DNA of 6,277 nt from Oscillospiraceae bacterium (GCA_021640185.1 JAJXDX010000131.1:1-6277), one strand, 5' to 3'. Positions 1-4,911 are shown, numbered from the stretch's first letter. The notes: generated by a model not told the origin, from the letters alone. Numbers and translations are program-made.

Positions 1-46
1 GATCTTCGGGCCGCCCGTCAGATAGCGCACGCGCAGCCCGAAGATC
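1..46. repeat. Perfect 11-bp inverted repeat with a 24-base spacer
   Basis: GATCTTCGGGC at 1-11 is the exact reverse complement of GCCCGAAGATC at 36-46. Both arms lie inside the first 22 codons of the edge gene, covering roughly codons 7-11 and 18-22, so the mRNA could fold into an early-coding hairpin. The left arm touches the window edge, so the repeat may be longer. Chance cannot be excluded, because the arms also encode ordinary residues. Confidence 0.5.
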
Positions 47-66
47 TGTGTCGTTTTTTCTTCCAC
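1..66 (-). CDS. Partial CDS, N-terminal 22 residues of an unidentified protein, GTG start
   Basis: This is the last visible gene of the proS operon, and it continues beyond the left edge. The reading frame starts at a GTG (66-64) and gives MEEKTTQIFGLRVRYLTGGP plus two more residues (KI), with no stop before the edge. A strong ribosome binding site (AAGGAGGGG) lies 5 bases before the GTG, and the gene begins 20 bases after the stop of the lipoprotein isomerase, so it is almost certainly co-transcribed. There is no signal peptide in the visible part, which is charged from the start. I do not recognise the family from 22 residues. Confidence 0.6.
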   Translation of the reverse strand, partial: MEEKTTQIFGLRVRYLTGGPKI

Positions 67-71
67 GCGTG

Positions 72-80
72 CCCCTCCTT
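72..80 (-). promoter_or_regulatory. Ribosome binding site that fixes the GTG start
   Basis: AAGGAGGGG on the minus strand sits 5 bases upstream of the GTG at 66 and just after the stop codon of the preceding gene. No ATG lies at a suitable distance in that frame, so this site is the reason for choosing a GTG start for the edge gene. Confidence 0.7.
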
Positions 81-86
81 ATCCGG

Positions 87-977
87 TCATTCGCCGAATT
101 TCTTGATCTCGATCTTATCGATCGTGACGTTCTCCTTCGGCTTGCTGGTCTTTTCGTCGACGTCGACGGCGGCGATCTTATCCACGATGTCCATGCCCTC
201 GTACACCTGACCGAACACGGTGTGCCCGCCGGTCAGGCGCCATGCGCCGTCGAGGTGGATGTTGCCGCCGTTTTTCGCGTACAGCTCCCACACCGCGCTT
301 GGGATGTTCAGCCGGGTATCCGGCGAGATGCCGCCGACCATGCCGGTGATGAACGCATCGACATCCTTATATTTGGCCTGAAAGGTGCTGCCGTAGTATG
401 AAACGTACTGGTCATAGTAGTTTTTGTAGTTGGCATACATCTTGTCATAGTCGTACTGCTCGGCCAGCTGCTCGGCAGTGCTGCCGCTCGGCCCGGCCTG
501 GTTGATGAAGAACTGGCTGCCGTTGGTGTTCACGCCGGAGTTCGCCATCGAGAGCGAGCCGCGCAGGTTGAGGAGCTTTTGGTCGAACTCGTCCTCGAAC
601 GGTGTGCCCCATTTGCTCTTGCCGCCGGAGCCGTCGCCCTTCGGGTCGCCGCCTTGGATCATGAAATCCTTCATCACGCGGTGGAAGGTCAGCCCGTTAT
701 AATAGCCGTTCTGCGCAAGGGTGGTGAAGTTCTCGACCGCCTTGGGCGCGGCCTCGGGGAAAAAGCGGATCGAGATATCGCCCATGCTGGTGTGCATGAT
801 CGCGACGGTGTCGCCCGCCTGCGGGGCTTCCAGCTGGAAGCCGTAGTCCTTATCGGTGTACACGGTGCCGACGTTGTTCTTCACTTCCGTCTTGCCGCCG
901 TCGCCGTTGCCGCACGCGGTCATCGACAGGGCCAGCAGCGCCGCCGTGCCCAGTGCCGTCAGTTTTTTTGTATTCAT
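87..977 (-). CDS. Cyclophilin-type peptidyl-prolyl cis-trans isomerase, lipoprotein
   Basis: This 296-residue protein is predicted to catalyse cis-trans isomerisation of X-Pro bonds on the outer face of the membrane. Residues 1-21 form a lipoprotein signal peptide (Lys4-Lys5, hydrophobic core, lipobox ending MTAC), with Cys22 as the lipidation site, followed by a Gly/Asp-rich linker. The cyclophilin domain begins near residue 57. It shows FHRV (98-101), FMIQGGDP (105-112), GSQFFI (153-158) and HTVFGQV (252-258). By comparison with human cyclophilin A, Arg100, Phe105, Met106, Gln108, Gln155, Phe157 and His252 match active-site residues. Between GSQFFI and HTVFG lies an insertion of about 93 residues whose first part is very Tyr-rich (10 Tyr in 175-203); this makes the protein much longer than simple bacterial PpiB proteins. 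The start is supported by AAGGAG 8 bases upstream. It is the fourth gene of the proS operon and a paralogue of the isomerase at 1595-2188. Confidence 0.93.
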   Translation of the reverse strand: MNTKKLTALGTAALLALSMTACGNGDGGKTEVKNNVGTVYTDKDYGFQLEAPQAGDTVAIMHTSMGDISIRFFPEAAPKAVENFTTLAQNGYYNGLTFHRVMKDFMIQGGDPKGDGSGGKSKWGTPFEDEFDQKLLNLRGSLSMANSGVNTNGSQFFINQAGPSGSTAEQLAEQYDYDKMYANYKNYYDQYVSYYGSTFQAKYKDVDAFITGMVGGISPDTRLNIPSAVWELYAKNGGNIHLDGAWRLTGGHTVFGQVYEGMDIVDKIAAVDVDEKTSKPKENVTIDKIEIKKFGE

Positions 978-1034
978 CCGTATCTCTCCTTATGCCGTCA
1001 TTTTCGTGCCGGGTCTGTTGAAGGATAGTGCCGG

Positions 1035-1598
1035 TCAGCCGATCGGCGAACGTCTGGCGATCGGCGGGCGGCCGCCCTGCGGCAGCAGCGCCGACAGCGC
1101 CGTCAGCTCGTCGCTCTGCGCCCGCAGGGCGGGCGCGGTATCCGGATCGTTTTGCAGCAGCCGGCCGATGCGGCGCACCGCCCGCACGAAGGCGGGCTGC
1201 AGGCGCACGTGCGCCTGCTCGCGCGAAAGCGGGCACTGCGCCCACGCGCGCGGATCGTACCGGGCGCGCACGCGCCCGTCCGCGCCGATCTGCGGATACA
1301 GCGGATAGATCCGGCAGGAAAGCGGCCGCAGCCGCCGGTCGCACCGGCCCGTGCAGATCAGCAGATCTGCGCCGTCCGCCGCCGGGCGGACGGAAAGACC
1401 CGCCAAAGCCAAGGTCGTGCCGCATCCGGCGGCGCGCTGCGCCAAAAACGCCGCCTCGCCGGGCAGCAGACGCATCCCGTCGCGCCCGCCCTCGTGCGGG
1501 CGGCAGCAGCGGCCGCCGCATACCTGCCCGCAGTCGACGGACAGCGGGGTCAGCGTTTCGGTCAGGGCGTAGGCCGCCTGCAGCGTATCCGCGCTCAT
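1035..1598 (-). CDS. YkgJ-family cysteine cluster protein (putative metal-binding)
   Basis: This 187-residue soluble protein has the cysteine pattern of the YkgJ/CxxCxxCC family, thought to bind zinc or an iron-sulfur cluster; its biochemical role is unknown. Visible cysteines are Cys23, Cys27, Cys31-Cys32, Cys59, Cys82, Cys86, Cys95 and Cys122. The core is C-x3-C-x3-CC near the N-terminus, then CTGRC (82-86) and LSCRIYPLYP (93-102), the last being typical of the family. The C-terminal third (from about 125) is Arg/Ala/Leu-rich and probably helical, with no recognised motif. The ATG at 1598 overlaps the stop of the upstream isomerase as ATGA and has no ribosome binding site of its own, so translation is probably coupled to that gene. 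A gap of 57 bases separates it from the lipoprotein isomerase. Family assignment is by motif only. Confidence 0.85.
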   Translation of the reverse strand: MSADTLQAAYALTETLTPLSVDCGQVCGGRCCRPHEGGRDGMRLLPGEAAFLAQRAAGCGTTLALAGLSVRPAADGADLLICTGRCDRRLRPLSCRIYPLYPQIGADGRVRARYDPRAWAQCPLSREQAHVRLQPAFVRAVRRIGRLLQNDPDTAPALRAQSDELTALSALLPQGGRPPIARRSPIG

Positions 1599-2188
1599 TC
1601 GACGGTGAACACGTCGATGCCGGTGATCGTGACGTCGGTCAGCGGCTTGTCGCTGCGGTCGGTCTTGACCGCGGCGATCTTGTCGACGACGTCCAGCCCC
1701 TCGTACACCTGACCGAACACGGTGTGGTGGAAATCGAGGTGCGGCGTGCCGCCGACCTGCCTGTACGCTTCCACCGCCTCGGCGGGGAAGTAGTCCGGCA
1801 GCTCCTTCATCTGGGCGATGAAGTTCGGGTGGACGCTGTTCGCCTGCACGATGAAGAACTGGCTGCCGTTCGTCCCCGGCCCGGCATTGGCCATCGACAG
1901 CGCGCCGCGCAGATTGTGCAGTGCGGGGGTGAACTCGTCCTCGAAATTCCTGCCCCAGATGCTCTCGCCGCCGCAGCCGGTGGCGGTGGGATCGCCGCCT
2001 TGGATCATGAAGCCGTCGATCACGCGGTGGAACACGATGCCGTCATAATAGCCGTTTTTGGCGTGAGTGGTGAAGTTTTCGACCGCCTTGGGCGCATACT
2101 GCGGGAACAGGCGGATCGCGATGTCCCCTTCGGTCGTGTGCAGCCGCACGGCAGTCTCTCCGGCGGCGGGTCTGTCCAGCTGAGCCAT
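1595..2188 (-). CDS. ppiB: Cyclophilin-type peptidyl-prolyl cis-trans isomerase, cytoplasmic
   Basis: This 197-residue protein has no signal peptide and should isomerise X-Pro bonds in the cytoplasm. Motifs in order are FHRV (53-56), FMIQGGDP (60-67), GSQFFI (108-113) and HTVFGQV (155-161). With this start, Arg55, Phe60, Met61 and Gln63 fall at the numbers of the human cyclophilin A catalytic residues; Gln110, Phe112 and His155 also match active-site positions. A loop of about 41 residues separates GSQFFI from HTVFG, longer than in cyclophilin A. The position of cyclophilin A Trp121 appears not to be Trp, so high cyclosporin sensitivity is not expected (inference). Two ATGs compete. The one at 2194 is only 2 bases from AGGAGG, whereas the one at 2188 is 8 bases away, so I chose 2188. 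The gene lies 32 bases after proS and overlaps the next gene by 4 bases. Confidence 0.93.
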   Translation of the reverse strand: MAQLDRPAAGETAVRLHTTEGDIAIRLFPQYAPKAVENFTTHAKNGYYDGIVFHRVIDGFMIQGGDPTATGCGGESIWGRNFEDEFTPALHNLRGALSMANAGPGTNGSQFFIVQANSVHPNFIAQMKELPDYFPAEAVEAYRQVGGTPHLDFHHTVFGQVYEGLDVVDKIAAVKTDRSDKPLTDVTITGIDVFTVE

Positions 2189-2196
2189 GCTCATGT

Positions 2197-2204
2197 CCTC
2201 CTTT
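2197..2204 (-). promoter_or_regulatory. Ribosome binding site deciding the ppiB start
   Basis: AAAGGAGG on the minus strand leaves 2 bases to the ATG at 2194 and 8 bases to the ATG at 2188. Only the second spacing is normal, which favours 2188 as the start. Confidence 0.7.
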
Positions 2205-2218
2205 GGCGCTTATGCGCC
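2205..2218 (-). other. Small intercistronic hairpin between proS and ppiB
   Basis: GGCGC-ATAA-GCGCC on the minus strand forms a perfect 5-bp stem with a 4-base loop. It lies 2 bases after the proS stop codon and directly abuts the ppiB ribosome binding site. No T-run follows, so it is not a Rho-independent terminator. It could protect an mRNA end or adjust ribosome access to ppiB; it may also be fortuitous. Confidence 0.4.
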
Positions 2219-2220
2219 GA

Positions 2221-3660
2221 TCAATAGGCCTTGCCCCAATACACCAGCTGATGTGCGGGCTTGCCGCAGCAGACGCAGGTGTCGGACAGGTGCTCCTGTG
2301 CGAACGGGATGCAGCGCGAGCCGACGCCGGTCAGTTCCTTGACCCTGTCCTCGCACGCCTCGTCGCCGCACCACATCGCTTTGACGAAGCCGTCGCCGTT
2401 TTTGGCCAGCGCTGCGTTGATCTCGTCGATCGAGGTGCAGGCGTAGGTGCGTTTCTCGCGGTTTTGAAGCGCCTTTTCGTACATCCCGTCGCGCACGGCG
2501 GACAGCAGCTGCGTCACGCGGATCTCCAGCTCATCCAGCGGCACGACGGTCTTTTCCCGCGTGTCGCGGCGCACGATGACGCACTGGCCGGCCTCGATGT
2601 CGCGCGGGCCGAGCTCCAGACGCAGCGGTACGCCCTTCATCTCGTATTCGGCGAATTTCCAGCCGGGGGAGTTGTCGCTGTCGTCGAGCTTGACGCGCAC
2701 CTTGCCGGCCAGACGGTCGCGCAGCTGCTCGGCCGCTTCCTTTACGCCGGGCTTGTGCGAGGCGATCGGTACGATCACCAGCTGGATCGGCGCGACGGCG
2801 GGCGGCAGCACCAGACCGTTATCGTCGCCGTGGGTCATGATGATCGCGCCGATCATGCGCGTGGTCATGCCCCACGACGTTTCGTGGACATAGCGCTTTT
2901 CGTTGTTCTTATCCGTGAACTGGATATCGAACGCGCGGGCGAAGCCGTCGCCGAAATAGTGCGATGTGCCTGCCTGCAGCGCCTTGCCGTCGTGCATCAG
3001 CGCTTCGATGCAGTACGTCGCCTCCGCGCCGGCGAACTTGTCGCTGTCGGTCTTGCGGCCCTTGATGACCGGGATCGCGAGGAACTCCTCCGCAAAACGG
3101 GCATACACATCCAGCATCCGCTCGGTTTCTTCAATGGCCTCCTCGGCCGTGGCGTGCACGGTGTGGCCTTCCTGCCACAAAAACTCGCGCGAGCGCAAAA
3201 ACGGCCGGGTCGTCTTTTCCCAGCGCACGACGCTGACCCACTGGTTATACAGCTTCGGCAGGTCGCGGTAGGAGTGCACGATGTTCGAGAAATGCTCGCA
3301 GAACAGCGTCTCGGATGTCGGGCGCACGCACAGGCGCTCCTCCAGTTCTTCGCTGCCGCCGTGCGTCACCCACGCCACTTCGGGCGCGAAACCCTCGACG
3401 TGATCTTTTTCCTTTTGCAGCAGGCTCTCCGGGATGAACATCGGCATATTGACGTTCTCGTGTCCCGTGGCCTTGAACATCCCGTCAAGGATGCTCTGGA
3501 TGTTCTCCCAGATCGCATACCCGTAGGGACGGATCACCATGCAGCCCTTCACGCTGGTGTAGTCGCTCAGTTCCGCTTTTTTGACGATGTCGGTATACCA
3601 TTTGGCAAAGTCCTCGTCCATCGGCGTGATCGCTTCCACCATCTTTTTATTGTCCGCCAT
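2221..3660 (-). CDS. proS: Prolyl-tRNA synthetase (ProS type 3, archaeal/eukaryote-like form)
   Basis: This 479-residue cytoplasmic class II enzyme charges tRNA-Pro with proline using ATP. Motif 1 lies around 43-75 (IRPYGYAIWENI). The proline-site RPTSET is at 113-118 and motif 2 at 146-167 (RWE...RSREFLWQEGHT). GTSHYFG follows at 231-237, and motif 3 at 261-287 contains Arg268 (TSWGMTTRMIG, then GLVLPP). The anticodon-binding domain follows from about 290. The C-terminal domain carries Cys431, Cys436, Cys462 and Cys465, a plausible zinc site, and the chain ends in Tyr (WGKAY), as is typical of this ProRS class. Motifs 2 and 3 are close together with no room for the bacterial (E. coli-type) editing insertion. 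The frame is open to 3762, but that extension crosses the promoter. The ATG at 3660 starts the conserved sequence and has AGAGAGG 8 bases upstream. It is the first gene of the operon. Confidence 0.97.
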   Translation of the reverse strand: MADNKKMVEAITPMDEDFAKWYTDIVKKAELSDYTSVKGCMVIRPYGYAIWENIQSILDGMFKATGHENVNMPMFIPESLLQKEKDHVEGFAPEVAWVTHGGSEELEERLCVRPTSETLFCEHFSNIVHSYRDLPKLYNQWVSVVRWEKTTRPFLRSREFLWQEGHTVHATAEEAIEETERMLDVYARFAEEFLAIPVIKGRKTDSDKFAGAEATYCIEALMHDGKALQAGTSHYFGDGFARAFDIQFTDKNNEKRYVHETSWGMTTRMIGAIIMTHGDDNGLVLPPAVAPIQLVIVPIASHKPGVKEAAEQLRDRLAGKVRVKLDDSDNSPGWKFAEYEMKGVPLRLELGPRDIEAGQCVIVRRDTREKTVVPLDELEIRVTQLLSAVRDGMYEKALQNREKRTYACTSIDEINAALAKNGDGFVKAMWCGDEACEDRVKELTGVGSRCIPFAQEHLSDTCVCCGKPAHQLVYWGKAY

Positions 3661-3696
3661 GCTATCGACCTCTCTCTGCTTTTCGTTTCGCTGTCC

Positions 3697-3718
3697 TCTG
3701 CGCCGTCGCCGCCGCAGA
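3697..3718 (-). other. Predicted hairpin in the proS leader
   Basis: TCTGCG (3718-3713 on the minus strand) can pair with CGCAGA (3702-3697) across a 10-base GC-rich loop, early in the roughly 67-base leader predicted from the promoter. There is no following T-run and no recognisable T-box or riboswitch motif, so a regulatory role is only possible. Confidence 0.3.
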
Positions 3719-3733
3719 ATGATACAGTATAGT

Positions 3734-3762
3734 ATTATAACGTATCTGCGCGCATTTTTCAA
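3734..3762 (-). promoter_or_regulatory. Sigma-A promoter of the proS operon
   Basis: On the minus strand, TTGAAA (3762-3757) and a perfect TATAAT (3739-3734) are separated by 17 bases, close to the ideal vegetative promoter. Transcription should start near 3727 and give a leader of about 67 bases before the proS ATG. It is the only strong promoter I see for the five-gene block from proS to the left edge. Confidence 0.8.
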
Positions 3763-3782
3763 CCTCTATCTGCCGTTCGGCG

Positions 3783-3846
3783 AAAAAAAGCGGCGCAGCC
3801 GGCCGTTTTTGCCGCGTTTTGCTGCCGTTTTGGGCAAAAAGCGCGG
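3783..3846 (-). terminator. Structured GC-rich block with a T-run, terminator-like on the minus strand
   Basis: Two potential hairpins occur in series. The first pairs CCGCG+TTTTGC (3812-3822) with GCAAAA+CGCGG (3834-3846), an 11-bp stem with a 2-base bulge and an 11-base loop. The second, read on the minus strand, pairs GCGGC (3815-3811) with GCCGC (3794-3790) and is followed directly by seven T (3789-3783). The two share bases 3812-3815 and could be mutually exclusive. The block lies upstream of the proS promoter, so it would not attenuate transcripts from that promoter. It could end an unseen minus-strand transcript arising within the divergent gap, or insulate proS. Confidence 0.35.
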
Positions 3847-3957
3847 CCGATCTCGCCGCCGTTCAACAAAAAGTAATCGCCCCTTGTCGGATCGCATATG
3901 GGATGTATAGGCGTTCCACCGCCCGTTCCGGGAAAGATCTGCCTGTCTTTCTGCTGG

Positions 3958-3987
3958 TTTTCCACCTTTTCCACCGGGTTTTCCACA
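3958..3987 (+). repeat. Array of three TTTTCCAC(C/A) 9-mers, DnaA-box-like
   Basis: TTTTCCACC (3958-3966), TTTTCCACC (3967-3975) and TTTTCCACA (3979-3987) lie in the same orientation, the first two abutting and the third after GGG. The DnaA-box consensus is TTATCCACA, so the third copy differs at one base and the others at two. A degenerate TTCCACC is at 3914-3920 and an opposite-strand relative (TGTGAAAAA) at 4005-4013. The array sits in the divergent gap between proS and the 90-residue protein gene. No dnaA, dnaN or AT-rich unwinding region is visible in the window, so an origin is not supported; a DnaA-titration or DnaA-regulated site is possible. Confidence 0.45.
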
Positions 3988-4111
3988 TTCCCCATACGTT
4001 CGTGTGTGAAAAACTTCTTTTACCCACCGTATATCGTCGGCGCATCCGCACAGGATAAACGTGCATATGTCCGCGGCAGCAGAGCCTGCGGGGAAAAGGA
4101 GAACGGCGCCC

Positions 4112-4384
4112 ATGATAAAAGGGATCAATCGGGAAATGATCGAGGTCACGCACACCGGCAGCCCGTATTTCGAGCGGGCGTTCCTCGTCGTGCGGCACGG
4201 CAGCACCAGACCGCCGGACGAGGTGCTGCACACCATCGCGCAGCGCGTGGTGGAGCAGGCGGACAGCTATGCCGGATTGCGGCGGCAGCACCGCCGTCTG
4301 GTGGCGCGGCGGGTGCTGCTGGCCGCCCTTTCCGCGCTGGGCGGCGCGGGAGCGCTGCTGCTCTGCCAGCGGCTGCTTTTTTGA
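4112..4384 (+). CDS. Uncharacterised 90-residue protein, probable C-terminal membrane anchor
   Basis: I do not recognise this protein with confidence. The N-terminal part, beginning MIKGINREMIEV with YFERAFLVVR at 19-28, looks like a small compact domain; the opening and the YFERA segment remind me of short uncharacterised clostridial proteins, a memory-based impression only. Residues 36-56 are probably helical. A basic stretch follows (Arg57, Arg58, Arg61, Arg62, Arg66, Arg67), then a hydrophobic segment at 68-86 and a short end. This suggests a tail-anchored protein with its N-terminal domain in the cytoplasm. The frame is open from 4061, but the ATG at 4112 is preferred because AAAAGGAG lies 10 bases upstream and the extension has no such site. 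It is divergent from proS, apparently monocistronic, and ends 32 bases before a strong terminator. I see no convincing promoter; GTGAAA-18-TATATC ending at 4035 is a weak candidate. Confidence 0.75.
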   Translation: MIKGINREMIEVTHTGSPYFERAFLVVRHGSTRPPDEVLHTIAQRVVEQADSYAGLRRQHRRLVARRVLLAALSALGGAGALLLCQRLLF

Positions 4385-4416
4385 GCCGGGCGGCAGCCGA
4401 GCGTATCGGTATGCGC

Positions 4417-4464
4417 AAAAAAGGAGGACGGATCGTGGTAACACGATCCGTCCTCCTTTTTTTT
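4417..4464. terminator. Bidirectional Rho-independent terminator
   Basis: A perfect 15-bp GC-containing stem (4423-4437 with 4442-4456) closes a GTAA tetraloop of the GNRA type. It is extended by six A-T pairs from A6 (4417-4422) and T8 (4457-4464). On the plus strand the stem is followed by eight T, and on the minus strand by six T. It lies between convergent genes, ending the 90-residue protein transcript on one side and the zinc-ribbon/hemZ transcript on the other. Confidence 0.93.
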
Positions 4465-4470
4465 GGTCTT

Positions 4471-4830
4471 TTACAGCTTTTTGCCGCAGCGGCTGCAATA
4501 CTGCGCCTCGGCCGGGTTGCGCCCGCCGCAGGCGGGGCAGGTGCGGTCGCCGCGCTTCGCGTCGATCTGCGCCTGCAGGTCGTCGGCCGCCTTCAGCAGT
4601 TCGTCCGCCTGCTGATACAGTTCTCCGGCGATCTCCTCGTCGATCGGGCTGCCGCAGCGGTGGCTGTCGTACAGCAGGCGCCCCAGCGCTTCCATCGTGC
4701 TTTCTACCGCACGGTCGTTCTCGGCCAAACGCACCTTCAGGCGCGCCATGTCGGCTACGTCCGTTGCCTTGCGGCCGGCGGCGGCACCGATCTCTTTGGC
4801 TTTGCAGAAGATCTCTTCCCACGTTTTCAT
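4471..4830 (-). CDS. Small helical protein with C-terminal zinc ribbon
   Basis: This 119-residue protein has no assigned function that I recognise. Residues 1-95 are rich in Ala, Glu, Leu, Asp and Arg with few breaks and are probably helical, perhaps a coiled coil (two stretches, about 27-55 and 63-93, around HRCGSPID). The C-terminus has CPAC (98-101) and CSRC (112-115) separated by 10 residues, a classic four-cysteine zinc ribbon ending CGKKL. There is no signal peptide or membrane segment, so it should be cytoplasmic. The ATG at 4830 has AAGGAG 9 bases upstream. The gene follows hemZ by 78 bases on the same strand and has its own promoter overlapping the hemZ stop. It stops 6 bases from the bidirectional terminator. 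Zinc ribbons of this kind occur in many unrelated proteins, so the name should not imply transcription. Confidence 0.85.
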   Translation of the reverse strand: MKTWEEIFCKAKEIGAAAGRKATDVADMARLKVRLAENDRAVESTMEALGRLLYDSHRCGSPIDEEIAGELYQQADELLKAADDLQAQIDAKRGDRTCPACGGRNPAEAQYCSRCGKKL

Positions 4831-4857
4831 CCGTTATCGCTCCTTACCCGGTTTTTT

Positions 4858-4873
4858 GGCGGCGTGTGCCGCC
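4858..4873 (-). other. Hairpin at the predicted 5' end of the zinc-ribbon mRNA
   Basis: On the minus strand GGCGGC-ACAC-GCCGCC forms a perfect 6-bp GC stem with a 4-base loop, starting about 3 bases after the transcription start expected from the promoter at 4883-4911. It is followed by AAAAAA rather than T, so it does not resemble a terminator. A stem at the 5' end could stabilise the mRNA; this is inference. Confidence 0.45.
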
Positions 4874-4882
4874 CATACCATG

Positions 4883-4911
4883 ATCATACGCTATTTTTTG
4901 CGTTCTGTCTA
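4883..4911 (-). promoter_or_regulatory. Sigma-A-type promoter for the zinc-ribbon gene, overlapping the hemZ stop codon
   Basis: On the minus strand TAGACA (4911-4906) and TATGAT (4888-4883) are separated by exactly 17 bases, each one base from consensus. The TAG of the -35 element is the hemZ stop codon. Start of transcription would be near 4876, giving a leader of about 45 bases before the ATG at 4830. No terminator separates hemZ from this gene, so read-through from hemZ is also likely. Confidence 0.6.

Noticed and set aside
1038..1069. CGATCGGCG direct repeats at the 3' end of the YkgJ gene
   Set aside because: Two short copies 9 bases apart in GC-rich coding sequence are explained by the encoded residues and codon bias.
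1028..2227. Plus-strand open frame (399 codons) opposite the YkgJ and ppiB genes
   Set aside because: The translation is a low-complexity Arg/Ala/Pro-rich shadow opposite two genes with clear family motifs.
2203..3732. Long plus-strand open frame (509 codons) opposite proS
   Set aside because: It is the antisense shadow of the well-supported proS gene, produced by GC-rich codon bias; the translation has no recognisable motif and no supporting ribosome binding site.
3661..3762. N-terminal extension of ProRS to 3762
   Set aside because: The extra 34 residues are Arg-rich, unlike the family, and are encoded across the promoter; the ATG at 3660 has a correctly spaced ribosome binding site.
3783..3815. 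Attenuator of proS
   Set aside because: The stem with seven T lies upstream of the TTGAAA-17-TATAAT promoter, so the main proS transcript would not contain it.
3900..3930. T-box-like GGTGGAAC on the minus strand upstream of proS
   Set aside because: It lacks one C of the GGTGGNACCGC core, the variable base would not match the usual discriminator A of tRNA-Pro, no stem I or specifier arrangement is evident, and a strong promoter lies downstream of it.
3958..3987. Chromosomal replication origin
   Set aside because: No dnaA, dnaN or other replication gene, and no AT-rich unwinding stretch next to the array, is visible; only the 9-mers suggest it.
3759..3995. Minus-strand open frame starting MGNVENPVEKVENQ in the divergent gap
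   Set aside because: The VEN/VEK repeats are simply the translated TTTTCCAC array. No ribosome binding site precedes the ATG, the rest resembles no protein, and it runs through the hairpin block to the proS promoter.
4858..4873. Terminator of hemZ
   Set aside because: The stem is followed by A rather than T on the minus strand, so it does not fit an intrinsic terminator in the hemZ direction.
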